Counted from the stretch's first letter, positions 16,807 through 25,583 are shown. The stretch: 64,000 nucleotides of DNA from Trichomonas vaginalis G3 (GCF_026262505.1 NC_067207.1:62001-126000); one strand, 5' to 3'. The notes: generated by a model from the sequence alone, not told the origin. Made by a program: numbers and translations.

Positions 16807-17634
16807 TTATTCGAATTTAATGGAACCTTTATTTAAATCAACTATTATTTTTCCATGTTCTCCTAATTGTTGATATTGTGTGTAAAGTTCATTAATGCTC
16901 ATTGGTAAATTCACTTGATAAAGCATAACGTTCAACTGTTGACGACTAAAACCACTGAAAATGAAAAGGGTGGACAGGTTTGATTTAATGTTTGTGCTTA
17001 ATGCTTTAAAGTATTGAACAGCCATGAAGAATGAACACTGAATGTGTCGACATTGAGTTAATAATTGATTAAAATATGATTTCTCATTAGTTATTAGTTT
17101 TGATTTCACCGCATCATCTAGAAAAATGAGTGAATGCAAAAATTCTCTATCAAAATTTGAAATAGAAAGTGTTTCAAATAATTCATCCCGTTGTTTATCA
17201 ATAATTTTATCCTCTAATCCTTGCTTCTTGATTGTATTATATAATTCTTTATACATTACAAAGTTTTTTAAATAATCTTCTGCTTCTTCTTGTGATAAAT
17301 AAATAATTGGAATTTTGATTAAATGCTTTAAAGATTCAAATGTATCATCTGAAGGTGAACCTGAACGGTTGATATAAATTAACACATGTGAATAGGGTGA
17401 AGTGTTAGCAATAATGATAATTTGTTTTAATATCGTTAATGTTTTACCTTTATTTTGTTTACCAATTGCTGCAGTGATTGAATTTAAGTAACATTCAGAA
17501 TATGGAATTTTCATTAATTTTTCCTTAGATAGAGCATTTCTATTATCACTCAATGCTTCATTAATCATATCATCTACGTATGTATTATATACTCCTGCTA
17601 ATTCTTCATAAGGGGTGGATGAATTTAAATCCAT
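16807..17634 (-). CDS. A32/FtsK-HerA-type genome-packaging ATPase
   Basis: Pumps element DNA into the capsid, as established for this family in Polintons and many dsDNA viruses. The 275-residue frame has Walker A GKQNKGKT (58-65) and Walker B LIFLDDA (169-175), followed by the QCRH-x5-F-x4-Q segment typical of the HerA/FtsK clade and a late FIFSGFSRQQ arm. It sits between the major capsid gene and the GPNWE protein, an order common in Polintons. The identical frame in copy B is at 48461-49288. Confidence 0.9.
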   Translation of the reverse strand: MDLNSSTPYEELAGVYNTYVDDMINEALSDNRNALSKEKLMKIPYSECYLNSITAAIGKQNKGKTLTILKQIIIIANTSPYSHVLIYINRSGSPSDDTFESLKHLIKIPIIYLSQEEAEDYLKNFVMYKELYNTIKKQGLEDKIIDKQRDELFETLSISNFDREFLHSLIFLDDAVKSKLITNEKSYFNQLLTQCRHIQCSFFMAVQYFKALSTNIKSNLSTLFIFSGFSRQQLNVMLYQVNLPMSINELYTQYQQLGEHGKIIVDLNKGSIKFE

Positions 17635-17658
17635 TTAATCAAAAATAAATTTATAATT

Positions 17659-19299
17659 TTAAACATTTCTATTCATCAATATTTCATCATATGAACTTCT
17701 ATACTGCGGTGGTGTACCTGTTGGATGATATTTCAAACCTTCATCCGGTGTCCATGTCCAATATGTAGTCCTAGTAAACCAAACCTGAGGAGGATTTGTC
17801 ACTTTTGAACAGTAAGTGTCATTTTCACCCTGAATGATTGGATAAGCTTTCACTTGTACTGTAACTTGTGAGTTGAAAGTTTCTAATCCATCAAAGAATA
17901 TACCCGCTCCATCACGTTGAACTGGAATAGTGCATAAGAATGAAGTTTGGTCTTTCCATGTTCTAGCTAATGGTGTGCCATCATCATCATTCAGTGGTCT
18001 AGTTAATGAGTCCTCGTATTCTTCTGTGCATTCATTCACTCCATCTAAATCAGAAGCTTGAAGCATACGTGTAAAGAATATGTCACCCACTGTGGTCATC
18101 GCTTGATCGGGGAAGTTTCTGGAATCTATAGTGACCTGAAGACCTCGAAGCATTGGATTTTCTAAAACCGTTCTTTGCATTGCATTCTTCGGAAATGTTA
18201 ACACAACATCTGTAACATTATGAAGAGCGTATGAGAAATCTGAGCTAATACCTTCAGGAGTGATGCAACCTCCATTTAGTGAACGAACGTCAATATGTTG
18301 AGCTGGAATCATGAATGGATCTTCCTTACTAAATAAACGTGGTATTGCTTTAACTGATTCTTCAATTAAACCGTATCCTGGTGTAATGCATTTATCCTCT
18401 AAAACTTCCATCTTTGTGCATGAAATAATAACGTCTTCAACTGTTGCGTCAGCAGATGTAGTGGCTAAGCTTGTAATTAATTTGGCAGGAAGTCCGATTT
18501 GTTGGAATTTGCGATCATATTTATAAACATGATTCATAATCTTTTCATAATTTTCATCAGTTATCTTTTCATAAACGTAATTTTGTAAATCAGCAACTCT
18601 TAACGGGTCAACCTGACAAAATACTAAAGTATCCCTGAAAACATAATATTTAAGAATGATTTCACCAAATGATTTAGGATAATCATCGAACGCCTGAAAT
18701 GCTAACAAATCATTTACCGGAATAATCATATCAAAAGTGACATCAACTTCTTCATTTGCTTTCTTGAAAACTTCTGAAGGGTCAATATATTTACCACATA
18801 CTGAGTTATCATATTTTTGAACATTATTATATAACGAATGAACAAACTTTTTAACTTTCCTTTCTGATTTTGGTTTATATGTTGCAAATGCGAAAGATTC
18901 ACGGGCGCAATCCATCTGAAGATAACCAGCATCACCTCTTTCGGTTTCTACTTCTAATTGCTTAAAGCTTTGATTTGATGATTTATAACCAACGAATAAA
19001 CGCATGCATTTAAAAGCGGCATCACATGTGAAAGCTTTATTTGAAACTAGAGTTGCTTTAACTTTGCGTTTAATATATGTGTCACCTAATTGGTTCACAT
19101 CATGAGCCGGATTTGTAATTCTTAAATGAGTTTGTTTATCATCAAAATATGGAGCATCAGAGTCATAGCATGAACTTTCAAGTTCTCTATAATATCTTCT
19201 TCCATCATTCTTTGCGAATATTTCATTTATCTTTTCGAATGAATGAAATACATTTCCATTAATCGGTTTAGTGTTTGGCACTAAATAGTTAGTCGTCAT
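17659..19299 (-). CDS. Major capsid protein, double jelly-roll type (copy A)
   Basis: A 546-residue, beta-rich protein of the size and layout of Polinton major capsid proteins. A first barrel (about 60-250) includes the FDMIIPVNDLLAFQAFDDYPKSFGE region typical of the family's inter-strand loop; a second barrel follows from about 330 to the end, with a W-rich tail (WFTRTTYWTWTPDEG). Adjacent to the packaging ATPase. Assignment rests on size, strand pattern, that box and context rather than on one catalytic motif. Copy B is broken; part of the gene also survives in copy C. Confidence 0.85.
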   Translation of the reverse strand: MTTNYLVPNTKPINGNVFHSFEKINEIFAKNDGRRYYRELESSCYDSDAPYFDDKQTHLRITNPAHDVNQLGDTYIKRKVKATLVSNKAFTCDAAFKCMRLFVGYKSSNQSFKQLEVETERGDAGYLQMDCARESFAFATYKPKSERKVKKFVHSLYNNVQKYDNSVCGKYIDPSEVFKKANEEVDVTFDMIIPVNDLLAFQAFDDYPKSFGEIILKYYVFRDTLVFCQVDPLRVADLQNYVYEKITDENYEKIMNHVYKYDRKFQQIGLPAKLITSLATTSADATVEDVIISCTKMEVLEDKCITPGYGLIEESVKAIPRLFSKEDPFMIPAQHIDVRSLNGGCITPEGISSDFSYALHNVTDVVLTFPKNAMQRTVLENPMLRGLQVTIDSRNFPDQAMTTVGDIFFTRMLQASDLDGVNECTEEYEDSLTRPLNDDDGTPLARTWKDQTSFLCTIPVQRDGAGIFFDGLETFNSQVTVQVKAYPIIQGENDTYCSKVTNPPQVWFTRTTYWTWTPDEGLKYHPTGTPPQYRSSYDEILMNRNV

Positions 19300-19368
19300 T
19301 TATTATTAAATAAAAAATCAAAATTAAAAGATGAAAATGAATTTTTAATTTTAATGAAATAATCAACT
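19300..19368. promoter_or_regulatory. Divergent promoter between capsid and amphipathic-peptide genes
   Basis: A 69-bp AT-only spacer. The leftward strand reads TTGATTTTTTATTTAATAATAAATG, the shared start motif of element genes; the rightward strand has TTTTTAATTTTAATGAAATAATCAACTATG. Confidence 0.45.
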
Positions 19369-19581
19369 ATGGCTGCAGGATTCTTTAAGAAACTGTGGGA
19401 TAAAGTAAAAAGAGGAGCGCATAAAGTTTGGGAAGGGATTAAGAAAGGAGCAAATTGGATATTTAAGAATAAAGAAGCAATTAGTGACGTTGCTGAACAA
19501 ATAGCACCTAATGTTCCGGTAAGGGAAGTATTAAATAAAGGAGATAAGGTTTATCGTCGACTACAACCGATACTAAGATAA
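19369..19581 (+). CDS. Small amphipathic protein, MAAGFFKKLW family member 1
   Basis: A 70-residue protein beginning MAAGFFKKLWDKVKRGAHKV, a strongly amphipathic basic helix, then W-I-F-K and a basic tail (VYRRLQPILR). It shares its first ten residues with the convergent gene at 19606. Small proteins with an N-terminal amphipathic helix near capsid genes recall adenovirus protein VI and similar membrane-lytic or DNA-condensing virion peptides; this is inference from helix shape and context. Confidence 0.7.
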   Translation: MAAGFFKKLWDKVKRGAHKVWEGIKKGANWIFKNKEAISDVAEQIAPNVPVREVLNKGDKVYRRLQPILR

Positions 19582-19605
19582 AAATAATATTTATTTATTT
19601 TTCCA

Positions 19606-19842
19606 CTATCTACCCCCTATTTTATTAAGTATTCCTTCAGCAATTCCACCAACTGCGTTACCTGCTTGTGCTCCCATCGCCGGATTACCTGCTTTAGCAC
19701 CTAATACTCCTCCTATGATAGTTCCTGCCGTTTTCGCTACTGGTGCCAAAAAGTTTGCAACGGGTTTAATAATCTTTTGATGAACCCAACTTGCAGCTTT
19801 CTTAATTCCTTCCCATAATTTTTTAAAGAATCCTGCCGCCAT
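19606..19842 (-). CDS. Small amphipathic protein, MAAGFFKKLW family member 2
   Basis: A 78-residue protein, MAAGFFKKLWEGIKKAASWV followed by a G/A-rich hydrophobic half (AGTIIGGVLGAKAG, then GNAVGGIAEGIL). It has the same N-terminus as its convergent neighbour but a different second half that could insert in membranes. Two paralogues facing each other 24 bp apart imply a local duplication with inversion. A likely minor virion protein that perturbs membranes at entry, by analogy only. Relatives, broken, are in copies B and C. Confidence 0.7.
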   Translation of the reverse strand: MAAGFFKKLWEGIKKAASWVHQKIIKPVANFLAPVAKTAGTIIGGVLGAKAGNPAMGAQAGNAVGGIAEGILNKIGGR

Positions 19843-19909
19843 CTCTGATTTAATATTAATTAAAAAATATATTTCATCACTTATATTCTAATTTTTTATT
19901 TAATGATAA

Positions 19910-20317
19910 ATGAAACCGATTTTAAAAATAAATGAAACAGAGGAGGAAGAAATAAATGAAAGTGAAAATGTTCAACAAAAAATAAACGTTGTTAAACCAA
20001 TTACTGAAATAAAAATTTTTTCATCTGTTGATGAATTTAATGACTATTATGCTAATAATAAAAAATTATTTGAAGAATTGACAACATGTAAATTGAATAA
20101 AATGTTTAAAGTTGAGGACAGAGTCCAAGACCCGGAGGGTCATGGATTCAAAATTTCAAAAATAAAAGGTGTTGTTAGTTTAAAATCTATTCCTCAATCA
20201 AGAATCACCTCATTAATGAAAATTGATGATTTAACAAAAAGAATAGAAATTATTGAAGAGCGAATAAATCAAATTATTGATTTCATAAATCATGACTCGT
20301 TGAGCCCGGGTCCTTAA
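19910..20317 (+). CDS. Element protein with C-terminal coiled coil
   Basis: A 135-residue frame: an acidic N-terminus, a central box (SVDEFNDYYANNKKLFEEL, then TCKLNKMFKV, then GFKISKIKG) and a C-terminal heptad helix (KIDDLTKRIEIIEERINQII). The box is kept in copy C, so it is under constraint or recent. A GC-rich palindromic segment (20116-20142) enlarges the middle of the box here and in B but not in C. Role unknown; the box might bind DNA. Confidence 0.65.
   Translation: MKPILKINETEEEEINESENVQQKINVVKPITEIKIFSSVDEFNDYYANNKKLFEELTTCKLNKMFKVEDRVQDPEGHGFKISKIKGVVSLKSIPQSRITSLMKIDDLTKRIEIIEERINQIIDFINHDSLSPGP
20116..20142 (+). repeat. GC-rich palindromic micro-insertion P5
   Basis: Net 27 bp, in frame, absent from copy C. 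It contains GGAC-AGA-GTCC (20116-20126) and GACCC-GGA-GGGTC (20129-20141). Copy B carries it too. Confidence 0.75.
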
Positions 20318-20352
20318 AGCTCAAGGCACAAAGTGCCCAGGACTTAAAGTCC
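20294..20352 (+). repeat. GC-rich palindromic cluster P6 at a gene end
   Basis: GGCAC-AAA-GTGCC (20325-20337), GGACT-TAA-AGTCC (20340-20352) and a TGAGC/GCTCA pair (20301-20305 with 20319-20323). It supplies the last codons and stop of the rightward gene and also the last codons and stop (20344) of the leftward one. Copy C lacks this cluster. Confidence 0.7.
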
Positions 20353-20830
20353 ATCACTGAGTTCAAGGTTATATTCATCAAATATTTCATTATTAAATGC
20401 AACTTCTGCTAGTTTATTTATTTTTTCAATACGATCATTTGAAAGTCTATCGTTTAATTTTTTCTGAAGTTTTTCATTTTCTAGTTCTGAAACTTTATTG
20501 GATGATATTTAAACCCGTTAAATTCTTTTTCCTCAGTTTTGATCATTAATTTACAAAGAACTTTTTGTGGTTGGAATTCGTTTAAACCATTTATCATTAA
20601 TATTTGTTATAAATTCAATATCTGGAATTAATTCCCAAAATTTTTGCATTTTCAATTAATTTATTATCAAATGCAAAAGCAATAGGTTTAATATTAAACT
20701 TACCTTTATAATATATACTTTCTACATAATCATCGAAATAAACATCTACTTGTTTAACATTTTCAAGAATTGGTGAAAGAACATCCATTAATTGATTGAC
20801 GGTTACGAATCTTGATCCACTCATTTTCAT
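20344..20830 (-). pseudogene. Element hypothetical protein at right end, copy A (broken)
   Basis: A leftward gene opening MKMSGSRFVTVNQLMDVLSP just inside the right terminal repeat. It has an aromatic, mixed first half and a lysine-rich helical second half. No family recognised. A homologue, also broken, is at 51995-52474 in copy B; copy C has lost it. Broken, with about two or three breaks. Confidence 0.5.
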
Positions 20831-21120
20831 ACGAATTAAAAAAATAAATTATTCAAAAAATGTAAGACATGAATGAATTTTTAAAGTTTATTTTTTATTT
20901 TTTTTATTTTTTTTATTTCATTATGTATGGGTTTAGTGAAAATTTCTTACGATTCTGAAAATTTTTAAATCTTGATTTATTCAAAAACGTAAGAATAAAA
21001 ACCGTAAAAATCATACATTTTTTACTTCATATGTAAAAAAAAATGATACAAAATCGCTCAAAAATGTATGAATTCTTACGTTTACAAAAAAAGTCACAAA
21101 ACCCTTCAACATATACTACT
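20831..21120 (-). repeat. Terminal repeat type T2 (right end of copy A)
   Basis: About 0.29 kb matching in inverse orientation the left end of copy B (35759-36032). It ends in the conserved outer 40 bp (AAAAAAAGTCAC...CATATACTACT) but is unlike T1 just inside. It is non-coding and very AT-rich. Confidence 0.85.
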
Positions 21121-21284
21121 TTGAATCCATCATCGAAAGAAAGATGATTTTTGTTGATCTCTCAAAAGAATAATGATTAGCAAGATTATGATTTGAAATT
21201 GATATTACACTGGAAATTCATGTTTTAATATTTCACAGATAACCGTTATTAACCGTTAACAGATATTTTTTTCGAAAAAGTGAA
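21121..21284. other. Flanking DNA between copy A and the MULE
   Basis: AT-rich, no gene seen. The six bases after copy A (TTGAAT) do not match the six before copy B (ATTCGG), so these inner ends do not form a target duplication. A GTTATTAACCGTTAAC inverted motif lies at about 21246-21261. Confidence 0.5.
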
Positions 21285-21292
21285 ATCATGAT
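21285..21292. repeat. MULE target-site duplication, left (ATCATGAT)
   Basis: ATCATGAT, itself palindromic, abuts both outer ends of the long inverted repeats (again at 26714-26721). Eight or nine bp is usual for Mutator-like elements. Confidence 0.75.
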
Positions 21293-22422
21293 GAGATTAT
21301 TTTTTGTCGCATATTTGCGCATATTATGACACTTTTTCTGACATTTTTCTATAAATTGAGAGCAAAAGTATTCAAAATTTTGTCAAAATATGCGCAAAAT
21401 TGAGAACTGCGCATATTATGACACACGATTATTTTTGTCCGTTACTGGAAACAAAATCTCTATGCATTGCTTTTCTTCATGTCTTTCGCCTAAAGGTATG
21501 TTTAAAACAATATGTATGAGATACGTATTATAAAAGATTTGAAAAACTCACATATTATTATCAAATTTTCAAATTTTTATCGAGAAAATATTGAAATCAA
21601 GACGAAAAAATATTGTTCATAACAAAATATTATAAAGATCTAGCATCTACAAGAGTTTCAAAGAAAAACAACCAACTTAAATTTTCTACTTCAAAAATAA
21701 GAACATCTTTCAAGTGTGACAAGCAAAAAAAGAATACATACGAATAGTTCAATTTGAAATGAATGATATGTTTATGTATAAGCTAGATTTACCTACATTC
21801 GATAATTGCTAAACGTTCATAACTTTGCGAGATATTAAAGAGAATTTATCGCTATTTACGTTATTTTCGACAATATATCAATATACGGCGATTGTTAAGT
21901 GAGTAACTGAGAAAAAAATAAAAGATTTGATTAATCTGAAGATCAAAAGAAGATAACAAGAGAAAAATATGAATAAATAAATGAATAATGAATAGAAAAA
22001 AGAAAGAAGAATATTGAAGATGATTAAATGAAGTTATTATAGGAAAATTAAAAAATATTACTAAAATTAAAGATATCTGACATGTTTACATATCTAATAA
22101 TAATATATTTGTCATTTAAATCTATTTTGAATCATAGTAAACTATGATTGTCGTATGATTTAAAAGAATCTCTAAATTTGCTTACTAAAATTAAAGATAT
22201 CTGACATGTTTACATATCTAATAATAATATATTTGTCATTTAAATCTATTTTGAATCATAGTAAACTATGATTGTCGTATGATTTAAAAGAATCTCTAAA
22301 TATCAAGTCAATTTCTTATAAAATTGTTATCCATCTCTTACATTTTTTCATAATTACTACCTATATTATCAATCTCAACGATGACAATATCTTGTTATCA
22401 ATATATTAAATTTAATTTATAA
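21293..22422 (+). repeat. MULE left terminal inverted repeat
   Basis: Matches the reverse complement of 25584-26713. It includes several GCGCATAT(T)ATGACA-type subterminal motifs (about 21306-21425), plausible transposase-binding sites, and an internal 124-bp tandem duplication (units starting 22060 and 22184). Confidence 0.92.
22060..22302 (+). repeat. 124-bp tandem duplication inside the MULE inverted repeat
   Basis: Two adjacent near-identical units beginning ACTAAAATTAAAGATATCTG. The same pair occurs, inverted, in the right repeat (about 25704-25946), so it arose before or was copied between the arms. Confidence 0.85.
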
Positions 22423-22524
22423 CTTAACATTCAATGTTTCCATCTATTCTTTCCATATATTAAATTCTAAAAACACTTTAACAATTGTTCAATAAACACA
22501 ATATTTATAACATTTAAAAATATT

Positions 22525-22980
22525 TCAATTGAATACATCTGATTCATTTAATGTAAATTCTGTGATTTTTCCATCTTCATCATTTTCTAAGTTTATTTTA
22601 ATTGAATCATTTATCTCTGAATCATTCCTGTTCATAAATTTCTCAATTTCAATATCACGATAATCAATATCTCCTGGATGAAATTGATTTTTGTATTTGT
22701 CAATTTCTTCTTTTGGTATTTCTGAAATTTCGAGATTAAAATTTCTTTCAAAAGTAAATAATTCTTCATTAATTTTAGTTAACGAGATATAGTACGATTT
22801 TTTATGATCATACTGGTTTCGTTGATTGGTTAAATATCTATGAGCGATTACTGTATCAACTTGAAGTAAAGTATATATCATATGGAAAATTGTTGGATGT
22901 GGATATATTATGTGTGAGTTCAGTACCTTGTTAAATGATTCCACGCCATTATTCGAAAAAATCATATCCTTCACATTCAT
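22525..22980 (-). CDS. MULE transposase, C-terminal part
   Basis: A 151-residue frame beginning MNVKDMIFSNNGVESFNKVL. NNGVESFN is the usual box around the third catalytic acid (E) of MULE transposases, followed by the helical segment starting PTIFHMIYTLL. It begins 5 bp after the stop of the preceding frame and in another phase, so transposase coding is split here by a frameshift. The remainder is acidic and ends in a D/E/N-rich tail. Confidence 0.8.
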   Translation of the reverse strand: MNVKDMIFSNNGVESFNKVLNSHIIYPHPTIFHMIYTLLQVDTVIAHRYLTNQRNQYDHKKSYYISLTKINEELFTFERNFNLEISEIPKEEIDKYKNQFHPGDIDYRDIEIEKFMNRNDSEINDSIKINLENDEDGKITEFTLNESDVFN

Positions 22981-22985
22981 TTTAT

Positions 22986-24050
22986 TTATTTCTTCGTATT
23001 TTTATTTCCATGTGCGAAGGAAATAAGTGGCAAATTTTGAAGTATCTTGGAACAGATAAGTTTAAAAACTGAATTAGGAACGAATGGGCACCCACATAAT
23101 AATTTTAATAAAGATTTGGATGCATGATCATCTTGATTGCACAACTTCTTAAAGTTCTTTACAAGCGCAGCAATGTAATGAAATATGCATCCAGTAAGAA
23201 CTGTCTCTTTGCTGATCTTTTCTTTGATAGAGTTCATCAAAGCTGCTTCAAAATCTGTTGTGATGATGGAAAATTGATTAAGACCAATTTTAATCTGTTC
23301 ATGTGTTAACATCATATTGAAAACAGTATTATAATCATCAGCACTTCTTTCCGTCATCAAAACATGTAGAAAAGGGAGATATAAATTTGTAGCATTATCA
23401 AATACCAAGAAATTCAATAATTGACCATTTGAGAGATTTATTGGTACCACTTTGAATGTACCATCTATGAACAAATGTTTTAAAGTTCGTGCACGATTAA
23501 TGAATAAAGGCAATCCAAAAAAGTAAAACTTAGAATCATCAATATTGGAATAAATTTTTGTAATATAGAAATTTTGATTGTTATAATGTTCAAGTAATTT
23601 TTTAATCAACTCATCTTCGTTCATTTTCATTTTTGGTTTAATTTCCTGGTACAACCTTCTGATAACATCAGACAATATTTCAATAATATCATCGTGAGAT
23701 TCGTTATATTCCAACACAAGCTGATTTGCAAATGCTATTACCTGACTTAATGAAACAATAGGATTAACCTGAATGAAATTTTGTATCTCACTCTCAAGTT
23801 CTAATTTATTTTGGTTAGTACCATCAATAATTGAAGATTTTGTATGTTTTGGACATCGATGTGGAGGATTAATTTCACAAACTTCAGCTTTTTTGCCTGT
23901 ATTTGCTGGGAACAATGTAACAAGTTGAGAATAAGAACATCTTTTCTTTTTGGCGCAATAATAAACAATTTCCAATCGATCAATTTTTGAATAATATATT
24001 TGAAAGCGAATAGGGATCCCTTCTGGATATATAACACTTTGATATTTCAA
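22986..24050 (-). CDS. MULE transposase, zinc-binding and catalytic core
   Basis: Catalyses cut-and-paste transposition. The 354-residue frame has an N-terminal C-x(n)-C...C-x6-HRCPKH zinc cluster of the FLYWCH/WRKY-GCM1 class used for DNA binding, then the MULE domain: LFIDGTFKVVP (first D), TTDFEAALMNSI (second D) and GCIFHY (the conserved C-x2-H). The third acid is in the following frame. There is no ATG near the start (24050 is a TTG); the frame is open back to about 24080, where a stop precedes it, so this core was probably continuous with the upstream ubiquitin-like frame before a frameshift. Confidence 0.88.
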   Translation of the reverse strand: MKYQSVIYPEGIPIRFQIYYSKIDRLEIVYYCAKKKRCSYSQLVTLFPANTGKKAEVCEINPPHRCPKHTKSSIIDGTNQNKLELESEIQNFIQVNPIVSLSQVIAFANQLVLEYNESHDDIIEILSDVIRRLYQEIKPKMKMNEDELIKKLLEHYNNQNFYITKIYSNIDDSKFYFFGLPLFINRARTLKHLFIDGTFKVVPINLSNGQLLNFLVFDNATNLYLPFLHVLMTERSADDYNTVFNMMLTHEQIKIGLNQFSIITTDFEAALMNSIKEKISKETVLTGCIFHYIAALVKNFKKLCNQDDHASKSLLKLLCGCPFVPNSVFKLICSKILQNLPLISFAHGNKNTKK

Positions 24051-24137
24051 TTTATCTGAATCAGATATTTGAAAAGTATGATATGTTCTTAGAATGTTTT
24101 TTTATTCTTATTTTACATTTGTCTTGCTCATCTTGAT

Positions 24138-25382
24138 TCATGATAATATAATTAGGAACACATTGTTTGCATGTATCTTCTGTAATGGCAGCTTTTGGAC
24201 TTTTGATTTAGTTTTTTGATATTGAAATGCATTTTGAATTAGAATGTTTGAATTGAGTAGATCATCAATGGGAAGATTATCAGTAAAATGAGTAATGTTT
24301 GAAAGTGATGGCAATGGAACTGTACTATCTACAGTTGGAGGATTAGAAACAATCCTTTGTACGGAACTCTGATTTGCAGCAATTGGAGGATTAGAAACAA
24401 TCCTTTGTACGGAACTCTGATTTGCAGAAGTTGGAGGATTTGAAGGTATCCTAAAAATTGCCGTTCGATTAATTCTTTTAGAACGAGAAGGTGAAATTTG
24501 AACATTTCCATGAAGATTTATCAAATTTTGATTTCTTTCAATGGATTGTAAACTTCTTTCTTGATTTGTCAAATTTTGATTTCTTTCAATGGATTGTAAA
24601 CTTCTTTCTTGATTTGTCAAATTTTGATTTCTTTCAATGGATTGTAAACTTCTTTCTTGATTCCTATCTTTATTTTGTAATATATTATTACAACTTTCAT
24701 TTTCAAACTCAAATTCATTAAATGGTTCTTCTTGTTCAGATTGTTTTTGACTGTTTTCCGACGAATGTTTTTCAATAAATTTTAATATTTGGCATTCCGT
24801 ATTTTTCAATTCTGCCAATGATGATGGTGATTCATCAGAATATCCTAATGGCCATTTATCTTCCATTGATTTTGTATCACCATTATCATTATCAGCAACA
24901 TCTATAGTAGCATCTTTACTTTCCGATTCCATTTTCTTACATTCTGTTCCATTTTCTTTGGATTCCTCCTCTTCTGACTCATCCTCCGATTTTTGATCAA
25001 AATTAAAGTTTAAAATTTTTAATGCTGCTTGTAAATTACTTTTCGTTATAATAAGCGCTATTTTTGCAACATTTTTGTCGAATCCCATTGATGTTAATGA
25101 ATTATATTCTTGTGATTTACTAATTTTTAATTGATACATATCAAAAAATGGCAAATTGAAAACATCTGTGGGTGGATCAACATTTACAACCTTTAAATCA
25201 ATATCATTGAAACATTTAATTATATCAACTGAATGAAATTCCCTTCTTTTATATTTAATAACAAAAGAATATAAATTCAGATTGAATTTCCTTGCTATAT
25301 AAAGGTATAAACTTAAACAATGAACATCTTGGTTAGAATGAAGTAGAATTACATTCTTTTGATATCTAATTGTTAATTTCAT
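24138..25382 (-). CDS. MULE-encoded ubiquitin-like plus UBA protein or transposase N-terminus
   Basis: A 414-residue frame just inside the right inverted repeat. Residues 1-70 have the strand-helix-strand rhythm of a ubiquitin-like fold (MKLTIRYQ ... FVIKYKRREFHSVDIIKCF ... LKVVNV). Residues 91-126 match a UBA domain (SLTSMGFDKNVAKIAL, then SNLQAALKILNF). An acidic linker follows, then three 16-residue repeats (NQERSLQSIERNQNLT) and three more (VQRIVSNPP-type). UBL-UBA layout is that of RAD23/ubiquilin shuttles. The frame ends about 90 bp before the catalytic core in another phase, so it may be the N-terminus of one transposase or a separate accessory protein. Confidence 0.72.
   Translation of the reverse strand: MKLTIRYQKNVILLHSNQDVHCLSLYLYIARKFNLNLYSFVIKYKRREFHSVDIIKCFNDIDLKVVNVDPPTDVFNLPFFDMYQLKISKSQEYNSLTSMGFDKNVAKIALIITKSNLQAALKILNFNFDQKSEDESEEEESKENGTECKKMESESKDATIDVADNDNGDTKSMEDKWPLGYSDESPSSLAELKNTECQILKFIEKHSSENSQKQSEQEEPFNEFEFENESCNNILQNKDRNQERSLQSIERNQNLTNQERSLQSIERNQNLTNQERSLQSIERNQNLINLHGNVQISPSRSKRINRTAIFRIPSNPPTSANQSSVQRIVSNPPIAANQSSVQRIVSNPPTVDSTVPLPSLSNITHFTDNLPIDDLLNSNILIQNAFQYQKTKSKVQKLPLQKIHANNVFLIILS
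24335..24478 (-). repeat. 48-bp coding tandem repeat, three units
   Basis: Units start at 24335, 24383 and 24431 (TTGGAGGATT) and encode 16-residue VQRIVSNPP-type repeats in the UBL-UBA frame. The first two are nearly identical, the third is drifted. Confidence 0.75.
24522..24662 (-). repeat. 48-bp coding tandem repeat, three units (second set)
   Basis: Units starting at 24522, 24570 and 24618, nearly identical, encoding ERNQNLTNQERSLQSI. Same unit length (48 bp) as the neighbouring set but unrelated sequence. Confidence 0.8.
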
Positions 25383-25583
25383 AAAAAAGTAATTTTCAGA
25401 TTTAAAAAAGTGAAAACCTTATTTATTAATAATTATTTAATTTGTTAATTAGAAAAAGAATTAATGAAAAATTATGTAATTAAAATAGTTAAAAGATGAT
25501 GAAACGATGAATAACAATGAAATTAGAAATATTACGATGCGATAGTATTAATATAGTAAAATCGAGTATGAGACAAAAGAATT

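Larger units (their letters stand above)
3426..21120 (+). mobile_element. Maverick/Polinton copy A
   Basis: A 17.7-kb element with protein-primed DNA polymerase B, a DDE integrase, an A32-type packaging ATPase and a double-jelly-roll major capsid protein: the full family signature apart from a recognisable adenain-type protease. Both ends read AGTAGTATATG inward and share about 40 bp (a GTTT-GTGACTTTTTT block), but beyond that the left end (type T1) and right end (type T2) differ, so the element lacks the matched long inverted repeats usual for the family. The left arm is transcribed rightward and the right arm mostly leftward. The copy looks nearly whole, with fewer than about ten breaks. 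Its core is almost identical to copy B, so it is recent. Confidence 0.92.

Noticed and set aside
24491-24721. Plus-strand frame with repeated LSNFDFFQWIVNFF
   Set aside because: Shadow of the 48-bp repeats of the UBL-UBA frame.
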